From: Acetobacterium malicum subsp. dehalogenans DSM 11527
GTDB taxonomy: Bacteria > Bacillota > Clostridia > Eubacteriales > Eubacteriaceae
Reading direction: 5' to 3'
Length of the DNA: 39,611 bases
NCBI RefSeq assembly: GCF_000472665.1
Contig: NZ_KI421451.1
Location: 1-39,611, forward strand
Shown here: positions 24,402 through 33,492 of the stretch, in pieces
How positions within the stretch are numbered: the stretch's first letter is position 1
Layout: each line of letters opens with the position of its first letter
Translations under genes and position numbers: made by a program
Notes under the pieces: generated by a model
Told to the model about the DNA's origin: nothing
The model's database searches: none
The model's input: only the letters and a program-made list of their open reading frames with translations

Positions 24402-25634
24402 TCAGTCAAGATAGGCCTTGGGCTGGATCACCAGATTCTGACCCTGTTCGTCGCTGATTTTTAAAGCGTCGAAAGCCTGATTAATGGCTTGATGCAAGGC
24501 GCGCTCCGAGGTTTCGGCAATCACCAGATAGCCGGCTCGGGCGGTGGCATTGGCAATGGTTTCCAGGGTCTCGCCGACGGCCACATTGTAACCCGCGGCA
24601 ATCATCCCAGGAAGCTTTGTGAGGCGCTCCAGACTGGTCAGGCTGGCTATTTTGCCCGGTTTGGCAAAAAACAGCTGCACCGATAAGTGCTCACTAAGAC
24701 GCGCTGCTCGTGGCCGCGGCGGCGCAGCAATGATCCCCAGCGAAAAATTAATGACCCGATCGAGAATATCAAAGCCGGTCAGATACGGAATAAAGATATC
24801 CTCATGGGCGCCGCCGATCCGGCCGGCCACCTCATTGACGACAATCCCCTGGTCCCCCACCAGCAACTGAATATAGAGTGGTCCGGCCTTAATCTGAAAG
24901 GCCCGGGTGATTTTGTCAACCAGCGTTTGGATCTCCGGCGACCGGTTGTGATGGCGGCTGGGATATTCATGAGCATAACAGATGCCAATATTACGTTCAA
25001 AGGAAAAGCTCTCGCGATCAGTAATGGTCAAAATCTCCGGCACCCCCTTGTCAACCCAGGCGCTGACGGTAATTTCATCACTGGGATAATAGGACTCCAG
25101 CAACACTTTGTCAGCCCGGGAAAATGACAGAGTTTCCGACAGGCTGTTGATCACCTCCGCCGGGCTGTTGAGTTTAAAAACGCCCCGCTGACCCTGACTG
25201 TCCAGCGGTTTAATCACCACCGGAAAAGGGATATCCTTGAGCTCCGCGACTCCGGCCGCAGCGGTCAGAAAACGATAGGGTACGGTGGGAATCTGGTTAT
25301 CGGTCATAATCGCCTTCATGACTTCTTTATTGGTCACGGCCCGGGCGGTTGGCACATCCAGAAACGCCGGCAGCTGCAAGGCCTCGGCCACCCGGGCGAC
25401 AGTATATACCGGTTGGTCGGTGCCCATGGTCATGACCCCGTCAACCCGGTACTTTTTTGCGATCTCGATGTTTTTTTCAACATCAAAGGTGCTGACCACC
25501 TCATTAAAGGCCGCATATTTCCGGCCCGGCGGATTTTTAAAATAATCCACCAGGACCACCTCGTGTCCCTGTTCAGCCGCCCGGCGGATAGCCCCCAGCT
25601 GATTGTTTCCGCCACCTAAAATTTGCAGTCGCAT
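24402..25634 (-). CDS. ATP-grasp ligase
   Basis: 410-residue ATP-grasp enzyme of the carboxylate-amine/thiol ligase superfamily. It has an N-terminal Rossmann-like preATP domain (LQILGGGNNQLGAIRRAAEQG), a central ATP-grasp domain (about 110-300: PFPVVIKPLDSQGQRGV, LYIQLLVGDQGIVVNEVAGRIGG with metal-binding E and N/R) and a C-terminal domain. Members join a carboxylate to an amine with acyl-phosphate formation; the substrate here is not recognisable. Its start lies 2 bp after the stop of the GT2 gene, so the two are cotranscribed. That suggests modification of a sugar or lipid-linked intermediate, for example aminoacylation of an amino sugar. This is inference. Confidence 0.78.
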   Translation of the reverse strand: MRLQILGGGNNQLGAIRRAAEQGHEVVLVDYFKNPPGRKYAAFNEVVSTFDVEKNIEIAKKYRVDGVMTMGTDQPVYTVARVAEALQLPAFLDVPTARAVTNKEVMKAIMTDNQIPTVPYRFLTAAAGVAELKDIPFPVVIKPLDSQGQRGVFKLNSPAEVINSLSETLSFSRADKVLLESYYPSDEITVSAWVDKGVPEILTITDRESFSFERNIGICYAHEYPSRHHNRSPEIQTLVDKITRAFQIKAGPLYIQLLVGDQGIVVNEVAGRIGGAHEDIFIPYLTGFDILDRVINFSLGIIAAPPRPRAARLSEHLSVQLFFAKPGKIASLTSLERLTKLPGMIAAGYNVAVGETLETIANATARAGYLVIAETSERALHQAINQAFDALKISDEQGQNLVIQPKAYLD

Positions 25635-25636
25635 GC

Positions 25637-26407
25637 TTATTTCCGTCCTTTATTTGTAATTTTGTCCGTTTCTGTATTCGTGGTATGGTGTCCGCGGTTG
25701 ATGCCGTAGTAATAAAACAACCGCAAGAACAACAGACTCAATTTCTTAACCGTATAGTTGGATTTGCCATAGCGCCGGGGCTGATAAGCCACCTTGACAT
25801 TGCCAATGTTTTTGGTAAAGCGCAGGGTAATGGCCGTGATATAGACAAAGGGGGTTTGGTCTTCAACGATCTGATCAACGATTTTTCGGTTAAGCACCCG
25901 AAAGCTGCCAACCCGGATGTTTTTCGGTTTTTTCAGAATCAGGGTAAAAAAAAGATCCACCAGATTGGATCCCGATTGCCGGTAAAGCGGATAGCCGGAC
26001 CGGTCGGGAATGCCGTAAACCACGTCAAAGCCGCTTTTAATCTGATCCAGCAACAGCGGAATATCTTCCGGCTGTTGTTCCAGATCGTCATCGATGGTCA
26101 CGACCCAGCGTCCCCGGGAGCGACCCATTCCGGTCTTGATGGCCGCCTGCTGCCCGGCATTGTGATCCCGGGCTATTAAAATAATGCGCTCATCCCCGGT
26201 TGCCAGGGCCCGGATCACAGCCCGGGAATCATCCCCGGAGCAATCGTCAATCAGAATCAGCTCAAAGCTCAGCCGCTGGCTTGCCAGGGTGGCCGACAGC
26301 CGGCTGATTAATTCGCTGATCGATTGAGCACTGTTATAGACCGGGATGACAATACTGACTTCCGGTTCCAAAGCGGCTGCCTGATCCAATTTGACTTCGT
26401 TATCCAT
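25637..26407 (-). CDS. GT2 family glycosyltransferase, ArnC/DPM1-like
   Basis: 256-residue GT-A-fold glycosyltransferase. VSIVIPVYNSAQSISELI opens the nucleotide-sugar domain. ILIDDCSGDDS and the metal-binding VTIDDDLEQQPEDIP are the diagnostic acidic motifs of polyprenyl-phosphate sugar transferases such as ArnC, GtrB and DPM1. Unlike ArnC it lacks the two C-terminal membrane helices, so it would be cytosolic or peripheral. It is first in the GT2, ATP-grasp and ABC system 2 operon. I infer that it loads a sugar onto undecaprenyl phosphate, possibly for the membrane glycosyltransferase at 20238-21905. The sugar is unknown. Confidence 0.82.
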   Translation of the reverse strand: MDNEVKLDQAAALEPEVSIVIPVYNSAQSISELISRLSATLASQRLSFELILIDDCSGDDSRAVIRALATGDERIILIARDHNAGQQAAIKTGMGRSRGRWVVTIDDDLEQQPEDIPLLLDQIKSGFDVVYGIPDRSGYPLYRQSGSNLVDLFFTLILKKPKNIRVGSFRVLNRKIVDQIVEDQTPFVYITAITLRFTKNIGNVKVAYQPRRYGKSNYTVKKLSLLFLRLFYYYGINRGHHTTNTETDKITNKGRK

Positions 26408-26457
26408 TTAAACTCCCTGCCGGTCGATAAATAACCCTACCGAAAAATATTTTAATA

Positions 26458-26466
26458 TGTTATACT
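26458..26466 (+). promoter_or_regulatory. Extended -10 promoter for tusA
   Basis: TG-T-TATACT is an extended -10 element 31 bp upstream of the tusA start; no good -35 is visible, as is usual for this class. Confidence 0.5.
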
Positions 26467-26497
26467 AAAAACCAAAAAAAGATAAGGCGGTTGATCC

Positions 26498-26710
26498 ATG
26501 ATAACCATTGATTGTCTGGGGGATATGTGTCCCATTCCAGTCCTGAAAGCTCAAAAAGAATTTAAAAAACTGGCATCCGGTGATACCATCAAAATCATTA
26601 CCGATCACAGCTGTGTCCTGGAGTCTGTAGCGAGCAAGTTTAAAAAACATCAGATTAGCTCAGACGAAGTCATTGTCGGGGTCTGGGAAATCTTTATCAC
26701 CAAATCCTGA
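26498..26710 (+). CDS. tusA: TusA/SirA-family sulfur carrier protein
   Basis: 70-residue cytosolic sulfur carrier. DCLGDMCPIPVLKAQKEF holds the catalytic Cys-Pro of the TusA fold, on which a persulfide is carried and passed to acceptors in thiolation or sulfur-oxidation pathways. Length is normal (about 70-80). It stands alone on the plus strand between divergent and convergent minus-strand genes, with an extended -10 promoter. YeeE/YedE permeases are often encoded with TusA-like proteins; here two such permeases and several rhodanese domains are encoded nearby. It could accept sulfur released from imported thiosulfate. Confidence 0.88.
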   Translation: MITIDCLGDMCPIPVLKAQKEFKKLASGDTIKIITDHSCVLESVASKFKKHQISSDEVIVGVWEIFITKS

Positions 26711-26757
26711 GCCTGCTTTGCCATTATTCGCGGTTTGGGATTTAATTTCAAGCGCTG

Positions 26758-27651
26758 CTAACACAGACTTTTTCGGGCAATATCCTTAAAATATTTGATA
26801 AAATCGATGATCACATGGTTGTTTTCGGTTTCGTCATAAATCAGATACATCTCGTATTCAATGGTCAGATCAGTAATCTCGATGGCCTTGATCTGCTTGC
26901 GGTACAGCTCTTTTTTTATCGCAATGTAGGGCAAAAAGCCAATCCCGAATTCGTTCATCACCGAGGCCTTGACAGATTCGATGGAATCACTTTTGTATAA
27001 AATACTCAGGGGCTTATCGCTGTGACCGGTTTGCTGCATCGTTCTCATAATCACCTGGGTTAAATCCATGCTGTCGTTGAGAATAATCAGCGGGTAATCC
27101 GGCAGATCACTGAGACTGATGGTATCGGGGATGTCAAAGTCCGCCGGGGCCACCAGCACCAGCTTGTCGACCCCAATTTGATATGATGACAACCGCTCAT
27201 TCTGGGGTTTGCCGTAAATCACCCCGAGATCGCAGATATTGTTAATAATATTTTCTTCAATGGTCAGCGCTTTGTTGGACCGGATTTCGTAATTATTCTG
27301 GGGAAACCGTTTCTTGACCTTATACATCACACAGGGTAACGAGTAATTGGCGATGGTCCAGAAAGCTTCAATTTTGATGTCTTTTAAAACCTGATCACTT
27401 TCTTCCAGTTTGGCCCGCATCATCTTAACGGTGCGCACGATGTTACCCGCATACTGATAAACAATTTTTCCTTTTTCGGTCAATTCTACCCCTTTATTAC
27501 TGCGGATCAGCAGGGTGCTGTCAAAGTCTTTTTCCAGCTTGGAAATCTGTTGGCTTAACGCCGATTGGGAGAGATGGTTTTCAATGGCCACCTTTGATAT
27601 GCTTTTCGCTTTGGCCACCTGATAAAAATTTTCAAGATATTCAATATGCAA
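26758..27651 (-). CDS. LysR-family transcriptional regulator
   Basis: 297-residue LysR regulator. The N-terminal winged helix-turn-helix (about residues 1-60: FYQVAKAKSISKVAIENHLSQSALSQQI) is followed by a periplasmic-binding-like effector domain (about 90-295). The start codon is TTG at 27651, with GAGGAAGTG upstream and HIEYLENF as the usual LysR beginning. It follows the split YeeE/YedE pair on the same strand and converges on tusA. I infer control of this sulfur block, by analogy with CysB/CysL regulators. The effector is unknown. Confidence 0.87.
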   Translation of the reverse strand: MHIEYLENFYQVAKAKSISKVAIENHLSQSALSQQISKLEKDFDSTLLIRSNKGVELTEKGKIVYQYAGNIVRTVKMMRAKLEESDQVLKDIKIEAFWTIANYSLPCVMYKVKKRFPQNNYEIRSNKALTIEENIINNICDLGVIYGKPQNERLSSYQIGVDKLVLVAPADFDIPDTISLSDLPDYPLIILNDSMDLTQVIMRTMQQTGHSDKPLSILYKSDSIESVKASVMNEFGIGFLPYIAIKKELYRKQIKAIEITDLTIEYEMYLIYDETENNHVIIDFIKYFKDIARKSLC

Positions 27652-27760
27652 GTATCATCACTTCCTCATTTTTTAATTCTTTGTGATCATTTTATCACAG
27701 TTTATCTTTCTGATCATCAGCAATTTAATAATTACGCCGGATTTGTACGGCGCAGGGCGG

Positions 27761-28294
27761 TTAAATCAGAAACCGGATCAGCAATTTTCCGCCGATAAAC
27801 GCCCCAATAAACAAAAAAAGACCGAACACCCAGCCGGACAAGGACATCGATCCGATGCCGCTGAAAAAGGCGCCGATATTGCAGCCCGCTGCGATGCTGG
27901 AACCATAGCCCATCAAGAGTCCCCCCAGCAATGCGGTCAGGGCCTGCTGCCCCGATTTGATTTTCTTAAGTCTGAACTGGGATGCCAGCAACGCTGATAA
28001 TAACGCCCCCAAAATGATCCCCAGATTACGCAGGGTGACCAGATTTTCCTCAAACCATAAGGCCTCCCGGGCGCCTAACAATTGGGTAACCATTGTCAGC
28101 TGTGCGGGCGTCCCAAAACCGAGAACGCCTTGTAGACGGATAGCCCAGTAAGAAAAGGCACTGGTAATCCCCAGTGGCTCCTGGGTAACAATCAGGGTAA
28201 TGACCTGAAGGATCGATAATAACACCGCCCCGGTCACATAGGACCATGACGGTTTAAACCATCTTCTGAAATTTTTCTGATCTTCCCTTTCCAT
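27761..28294 (-). CDS. YeeE/YedE-family half permease (second half)
   Basis: 177-residue membrane protein matching the C-terminal half of the full-length permease at 17504-18793, with LMGYGSSIAAGCNIGAFFSGI carrying the conserved pore cysteine. GGGGAAAA favours the ATG at 28294 over a GTG at 28297. It is encoded 84 bp after the first-half protein, so the two probably form a heteromeric permease. Confidence 0.83.
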   Translation of the reverse strand: MEREDQKNFRRWFKPSWSYVTGAVLLSILQVITLIVTQEPLGITSAFSYWAIRLQGVLGFGTPAQLTMVTQLLGAREALWFEENLVTLRNLGIILGALLSALLASQFRLKKIKSGQQALTALLGGLLMGYGSSIAAGCNIGAFFSGIGSMSLSGWVFGLFLFIGAFIGGKLLIRFLI

Positions 28295-28378
28295 CACTTT
28301 TCCCCGCTTATCTGCTTATATTTTAGTATAAATCATTGCTGCCGCATAGGCAAACCGCTTTGAATAAAGAAGTCGCCT

Positions 28379-29029
28379 TTACAGTTCCTGTTTTGCCTCC
28401 CATTTGATCGCCAGTCCGTACAGTAACGCGATGACCAGGAGCTGGATAATCAGGGCCCCTGCCCAGCCGAACAGATCAGGCAAAAACACCCCTTCTTTGA
28501 CCCACATCCAATGGCTGTTCCACCACTGCAGATGATTATTGCCCAGCATGGTGCCCAGAAAAAAGCCGACCAGGGTGATCAGATGGATTTCGAAACCTTC
28601 ACCGATCCGCATCAGCATCCCCGAGGCACACCCCCCGGCAATTACCATCCCAATGCCAAAGATAATGCCGCCGACCACAGTATTCATGCCGATGGACGCA
28701 ATATAGCTTTGTCCCGGGATGGTCTGGCTGGTGAGGTGATAAAAATATTTGACCGCTGTAAAACCGATGGTTGTCAAGGCCAGTGCCACCAACACTCCAC
28801 GGGTTACAGCGGTGCTGCCAGTTAAGGCGGGATCCCGAAACGCTGCGACAAAACAGAAGCGGGAGCGCTGTAAAATATAGCCGAAGCCAAGGCCACTAAG
28901 CCAGAAAAAGGCAATCATCGGGGCGTACTGAAATAAAAAAACACCAATCATCATCAACATCACAAACAGGACTAAACCAGCTGAAAATTGTTTGGCGAAA
29001 TTATCTTTTTTTTGATCGCTTAAATTCAT
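28379..29029 (-). CDS. YeeE/YedE-family half permease (first half)
   Basis: 216-residue membrane protein corresponding to the N-terminal half of the full-length permease. FGIGMVIAGGCASGMLMRIGEGFE holds the conserved cysteine, and GYILQRSRFCFVAAFRD matches GYILTRSRYGFAGGFKR of the long form but adds a cysteine. GGAGGG lies 8 bp before the ATG at 29029. It is the first gene of a half-permease pair followed by a LysR regulator. The substrate is presumably a sulfur compound. Confidence 0.83.
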   Translation of the reverse strand: MNLSDQKKDNFAKQFSAGLVLFVMLMMIGVFLFQYAPMIAFFWLSGLGFGYILQRSRFCFVAAFRDPALTGSTAVTRGVLVALALTTIGFTAVKYFYHLTSQTIPGQSYIASIGMNTVVGGIIFGIGMVIAGGCASGMLMRIGEGFEIHLITLVGFFLGTMLGNNHLQWWNSHWMWVKEGVFLPDLFGWAGALIIQLLVIALLYGLAIKWEAKQEL

Positions 29030-29250
29030 CACGGCAACCCTCCATCATGTTTTTCTGGTAATAATCAGTAAGTCGTTGGCTCTAATTTCTGAAAAAGCAA
29101 CCGATCGGTAACGCTTTTCGAGCCTTCTTCTGTAAAAATGTTATCATTATCTTACACTGAATCAGAATTTTTTGCAATGCTTTACCGACACCAGCTTAGC
29201 TAATACTGTTGCTATCATTACTTACTTTTGTTACGATACTTCACAAATAA

Positions 29251-30240
29251 TTAATCAATCAGGTCATACTGGAATCTGGACAGGTGCTCATAAGGAAGAA
29301 TCAGTCTGCCGCGGTAGAGGCCACAGCCGTCGTTGATCAGGGAATTATCCATGGCGGCAAACATGTTGACATCCAATTTTGATAATTCCAGCTGTTGTAA
29401 GGTGATCCCGCGTTCATAGGCATCATCAAAATAAACATTTTCTCCTTGGGGAATGGCATCGCGTCGGGCTCTTTCACTTTCCTGTCGTTTTTCGTAACCT
29501 AAATGATTTGCCGGGCCAATCTCAGCAAAATCGTCCATTTCTTTGGTCCGCAGTTGTACCTCCACATAACAACGGGCGATGTTATCATAAAAGGTGATAT
29601 GCAGCGAACGATAGCCACTGGACTCCGTGTTTGCAATATAATCGCGATAGTATGGGCTGACGCGCTCATTTAACAAGGGCGCTTTTTTCTGACCCTTTAA
29701 CGTCGACAGTTCGGCAGTAAATCCGCGTTCCTCGAGGAAACCGGGCAGCTGGTTGGCCACATCATAGAGATATTTTATTTCTTCGTCGGCGCAAGTCTGC
29801 CCTGCTTTCAGATGACATTTGGGCAATGAAATCACGATCCGATAGGCAATCAGGTCGCGAAAACAATTTAAAGCGTTTTTGAGTTCCGGCAGTGACGGGT
29901 AATTGCCGTACTCTCGATAATAATCGTAAATGTACTCGACAATGTATCCATTAAATTTGGCTTCGGCGCGAATCAGTGATTTAATCCGACCCTTAAAAGT
30001 AAAAGCCAGAAAAGGATAGTCATTGGCCATCAGTGCATAGAATTCCCGAATCCGCTGCGATTGCGAAGTCAGGAAATCATTATGCTGCAAAAGTTCCGCA
30101 ATTTGAAGCAGAAAATTACAATGCAACAGCTCAATCTGGTTATCCGTTTCTTTCGCCGACTGTTTCAAATCTTCCGAATACCGCTGTAAAATCTTCAGCA
30201 CGGTATCGCCGGAGTATAAGTAATCATTTAGTTTTTTCAA
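29251..30240 (-). CDS. RelA/SpoT-domain protein (alarmone synthetase-like)
   Basis: 329-residue protein with a RelA/SpoT nucleotidyltransferase domain in its middle and C-terminal part: TFKGRIKSLIRAEAKFNG, CFRDLIAYRIVISLP, GYRSLHITFYD and VEVQLRTKEMDDFAEIGPANHLGYEK, the last holding the conserved glutamate and histidine. It has no HD hydrolase or TGS/ACT domains, so it resembles a small alarmone synthetase with an added helical N-terminus (about 90 residues). It may make (p)ppGpp or a related signal, or act as a toxin-like pyrophosphokinase. The TTG start at 30240 has GAAAGGA 9 bp upstream. An ATG at 30324 would place a repeated sequence in the coding region and is disfavoured. Confidence 0.78.
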   Translation of the reverse strand: MKKLNDYLYSGDTVLKILQRYSEDLKQSAKETDNQIELLHCNFLLQIAELLQHNDFLTSQSQRIREFYALMANDYPFLAFTFKGRIKSLIRAEAKFNGYIVEYIYDYYREYGNYPSLPELKNALNCFRDLIAYRIVISLPKCHLKAGQTCADEEIKYLYDVANQLPGFLEERGFTAELSTLKGQKKAPLLNERVSPYYRDYIANTESSGYRSLHITFYDNIARCYVEVQLRTKEMDDFAEIGPANHLGYEKRQESERARRDAIPQGENVYFDDAYERGITLQQLELSKLDVNMFAAMDNSLINDGCGLYRGRLILPYEHLSRFQYDLID

Positions 30241-30273
30241 GATGGACCGTCCTTTCCTACTTGTAAATTTGAG

Positions 30274-30334
30274 TTTGTATCTTTTCTCGTTCTTATTTGG
30301 TAGAGGCGATCCGTACCGGTTCATAGTGCCAATT
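30274..30334 (-). repeat. Repeat R1 upstream of the RelA/SpoT-domain gene
   Basis: About 60 bp resembling 31682-31734: TTCTTATTTGGTrGAGGCrA followed by TCCGTACCGG, with flanking TTTGTATCTT and GTGnCAATT also shared. It lies in the leader of a minus-strand gene, as does R2. Confidence 0.7.
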
Positions 30335-30531
30335 AATATCAGGGGTTATCGACACGTGAAAAAATGAATTTTTGAAAGAATATTGCACCTTTAACAATGT
30401 CTATTTTACTATAAGCTTTCAATCGTATCACTTTCTATGTAGCATTGTATCAAATAATTTAATCCATCTTCCTTTTTTCTCGATGAACGTTATTCCTATT
30501 TTTTCGTCCTTATTCAAACTCGATCGATGGA

Positions 30532-31473
30532 TCACTCTTCGCATACCCAGATATAACGCAAAAAATCGCCATTTTTATTTTTCCCAATTTTACAATGATC
30601 GATGATTCTGAGATTTTCCTGTGTGAGTTCATCCCTTATATCTTCTGATGAAGCCAAAACGATTTTTTTCGAAATTCTTATCGCATTCCTAATGATTTTT
30701 AATTGATTTTCATCATTTTTATGGCTGAAATTACCGTATGGAAGATCTACAATGGCAGCATCAAAACTATCATTTATATCCTGAATATCTCCGGTAATAA
30801 CTTTTGCTTCATAGTTAAAATGCCTCAAGTTTTTTCGTGCATTTTCAGCCGTTTTACTATTTATTTCACACCCGATAATATCATATCCGGCCCAAATACC
30901 TTCTAATAATACCGTCCCGACACCACAACATGGATCGATTAATCGTTTTGATGTATCGCCATTCCCGGCAATATTTATCAAAACTTTTGCAGTACTTAGA
31001 CCGATCGAACTAGAATACGAATTTGGTTTCTGATTGTGCTTTTTCCAATAAGGACTTCTCTCTGTTAATTTTCCTAAGTACCAGTTTTCCTCATAAAAAG
31101 TAATTCCAAATATAATTTTAGGTGAAGTATAACAAACAAGGCCCTCAATAGCAAGACCGATTGCTTTGCAATACTCTCGTCTTTTTGTGAAGTGCGGGTC
31201 ATCTATTCCCAATTCCATATATTTAACCATGAAATCTGATGCTGCTATCTTATCTTTCATTGTCAACTCTATAAGTTCTAAAAACGTGGAAGCTTTGTAT
31301 ATAATTTCCAACCGGCTTTTTAAAAATGGACTTATGGAAGGATGAACCTTTCTACTTTCAAAAAAGACTTTTTCTTTCAAACCGAACTTAAAAAGAGAGC
31401 GCACCTCAATTTCGCAACTTTCTTTTTCATAAGTAGGATAATTCAAATTATAGATGAACCGTTCTGTTTTCAT
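30532..31473 (-). CDS. TRM11/UPF0020-type nucleic-acid methyltransferase
   Basis: 313-residue protein. The C-terminal half is an SAM-dependent Rossmann methyltransferase: LIDPCCGVGTVLLEGIWAG (SAM motif), IIGCEINSKTAENARKN, VITGDIQDI and catalytic-site IVDLPYGNFS (N/D-PPY-like, as in tRNA guanosine N2-methyltransferases and RlmL). The N-terminal half is a poorly conserved, possibly THUMP-like region. GAGGTG 6 bp upstream supports the ATG at 31473. Base composition is clearly more AT-rich than the sulfur region, suggesting a different origin. Target RNA is not determinable. Confidence 0.78.
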   Translation of the reverse strand: MKTERFIYNLNYPTYEKESCEIEVRSLFKFGLKEKVFFESRKVHPSISPFLKSRLEIIYKASTFLELIELTMKDKIAASDFMVKYMELGIDDPHFTKRREYCKAIGLAIEGLVCYTSPKIIFGITFYEENWYLGKLTERSPYWKKHNQKPNSYSSSIGLSTAKVLINIAGNGDTSKRLIDPCCGVGTVLLEGIWAGYDIIGCEINSKTAENARKNLRHFNYEAKVITGDIQDINDSFDAAIVDLPYGNFSHKNDENQLKIIRNAIRISKKIVLASSEDIRDELTQENLRIIDHCKIGKNKNGDFLRYIWVCEE

Positions 31474-31681
31474 TTGCATCACCTCATGGTTTATTTGATG
31501 TTACCTATTCTGTGTTTTGTCCACACTTCCACCTCTGGTATAGTTGCCCAAGTATTCTGAATTCAGACAACCAACCTATCCATTTAAATAAATTCGTACT
31601 TACTCTCTCCCCTTTGCAAAGACATTTATTTCAAATATATATATATAACACCTCACCACAAGGTGGCCTTTATTGTATCAA

Positions 31682-31734
31682 TTTGTATCTTCTTATTTGG
31701 TGGAGGCAATCCGTACCGGTTTGAGGTGACAATT
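31682..31734 (-). repeat. Repeat R2 upstream of the methyltransferase gene
   Basis: Second copy of R1, about 210 bp upstream of the methyltransferase start. A small inverted repeat (CCACAAGGTGG) lies just before it. Similarity continues weakly to about 31760 (TTATCG). Confidence 0.7.
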
Positions 31735-31760
31735 TGCATTGAAGATTATCGTCGTAATTA

Positions 31761-32252
31761 ATCTTAATTACTCGTTCATGCAAATAGCGTACCCTAGCCT
31801 ACATATGTACGACAACCATTCAGAAAACTAAAGGTCTTTGATTAAGAAATACTTAAATATATCGCTTTCCTTTCCGTTTTTGACGACGGATAAAAAATAT
31901 CTTTTCCATTTTATCCATCGATCAGAGACTATGTTCATTATTTTATTAGCTAAAATCGATTAATCATCACTTTGGGCATCTTCATCTAACTTGATATTTC
32001 TTCACTCACAGTAGCACTATCTTATGCAATTGACGAATTGTGGTGGATAACTTGGCAACCTGATAAATCCCGGCATTGAAAAGGACTTTTATTAATTCTT
32101 CCTGCTACAAGTATGATACTTATTAATAGAAATAAAGGGCATAGATTAAATATTTCGTCTTCACTTGTCGTCATTTTATCTGATATCATTGATTCGCCAT
32201 TTCATTATGAGATTTCTCTAAAATCTACATTTGCATTAGATAACATTAAACA
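31761..32252. other. AT-rich intergenic stretch without recognised genes
   Basis: About 490 bp of AT-rich sequence between repeat R2 and the diguanylate cyclase remnant. I see no convincing gene, RNA or terminator. A short open frame at 32113-32376 on the plus strand overlaps the cyclase and looks spurious. Confidence 0.5.
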
Positions 32253-33492
32253 TTATATTTGGTTTTCACGTGACTTATATTTATTTTTATATCGATACAT
32301 TTCCTGGTCAGCCGAAGTAATCAGATCCATTGGATTGGAAATCCTCGATTTTTCTGTATATTCCGCAATCCCATAACTAAAACTGATCGGATAATCCATC
32401 AATGAAGGTGGTTTTTCAGCCTCTACTATTATCAGAATTCTTTCCATAATTCCTTTTAATTCCTCGGACGAATGCTCCTGAAACACAACTAGAAATTCGT
32501 CTCCGCCTATACGGATTATTTGGTCATACGACCTAATGTTTTTCCTGATTGTTGAAATGATATGACAGATCATTTGATCCCCATATAGATGCCCTAAATT
32601 ATCATTTACAGCTTTTAAATCGTTAATATCTAAATAGACTATATTAAAACTCTGTCCCTTTTTATGGGAGGTTACAATCATGCTTCTTAAATAATCCATG
32701 CCCTCTTTTCGGGTCATCGTTCCCGTTAATTCGTCTGTAGAAGCCGCTCGTTTCAATTCCAAAAATTTATTTCGTTGCTCAATAATCGTGATACCAACAA
32801 AAGCACCAATTAGAACTAATATCAAACTTGAAATTAACCAAAATAAATTTGATGTCTCATATCCGATAATGTTAGCTGCCACTAAAAACCAGACGGAAAT
32901 CACCAATAGATATGCTGTTACAACCGTCATAGACCGATTATGTTTTATCAAGACAGAGTCTCTAAAACTAAATATACGTTTGCCGAGATTGTTATTTAAC
33001 ACTATATAGAGTCCTAAAACCAAGAGCAAAAATGATAGATTATCAATAATATTATTATTAAATTCGACAAGCGTTTTTTTAGTATGCCTGTATAATAGAT
33101 AGCAAACAAAACATTAGCTAGCACTTGTATAAAAAAGTATACATGCTTTCAATGAATGAACAAAATATATTCCGCCTTGAAAAAATCATCATACTAAAAA
33201 TATAAAAACCTACATTTGCGACAACACTGGCATTTATACTTCGATCATGACAAAAAATCGTAAATGTTGTTATTAAAATCGCATAACTAATATTCCCTAT
33301 AATGAATCCTCTTACTTCCAGGGGGTCCTTTATATTGTTCAATTTTAAATTAAACCATAGCATCACTGCACTTGTCCAAATACAGCTGATTAAAACAATC
33401 ATAACGTCCAATTTAGCCCTCCTTTTGGTAATATTGAAATAATTATTTAATTCTAAGATTTGTAATTCCTCTGAAATCATATCACATGGCAT
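32253..33492 (-). pseudogene. Membrane diguanylate cyclase (GGDEF), broken by two frameshifts
   Basis: The 3' part (33029-32253) encodes two helices and a GGDEF domain with intact active-site RIGGDEFLVVFQ and DINDLKAVNDNLGH. The 5' part (from ATG 33492 or 33480 to 33118) encodes four further helices (DVMIVLISCIWTSAVMLWF, GNISYAILITTFTIF) and stops at YKC. The parts join if reading shifts at the T6 run (minus strand, 33136-33131) and back at the A7 run (33080-33074). The bridging frame reads QVLANVLFAIYYTGILKK, another helix. So the original was probably a membrane-sensor cyclase making c-di-GMP. Real inactivation, phase variation or homopolymer sequencing errors are all possible. Confidence 0.75.

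Noticed and set aside
30241-30324. Longer start of the RelA/SpoT-domain protein (ATG 30324)
   Set aside because: The extra residues come from repeat R1, and the ribosome binding site GAAAGGA is placed for the TTG at 30240.
32113-32376. Plus-strand open frame overlapping the GGDEF gene
   Set aside because: It has no family resemblance and overlaps a clear conserved domain on the other strand.
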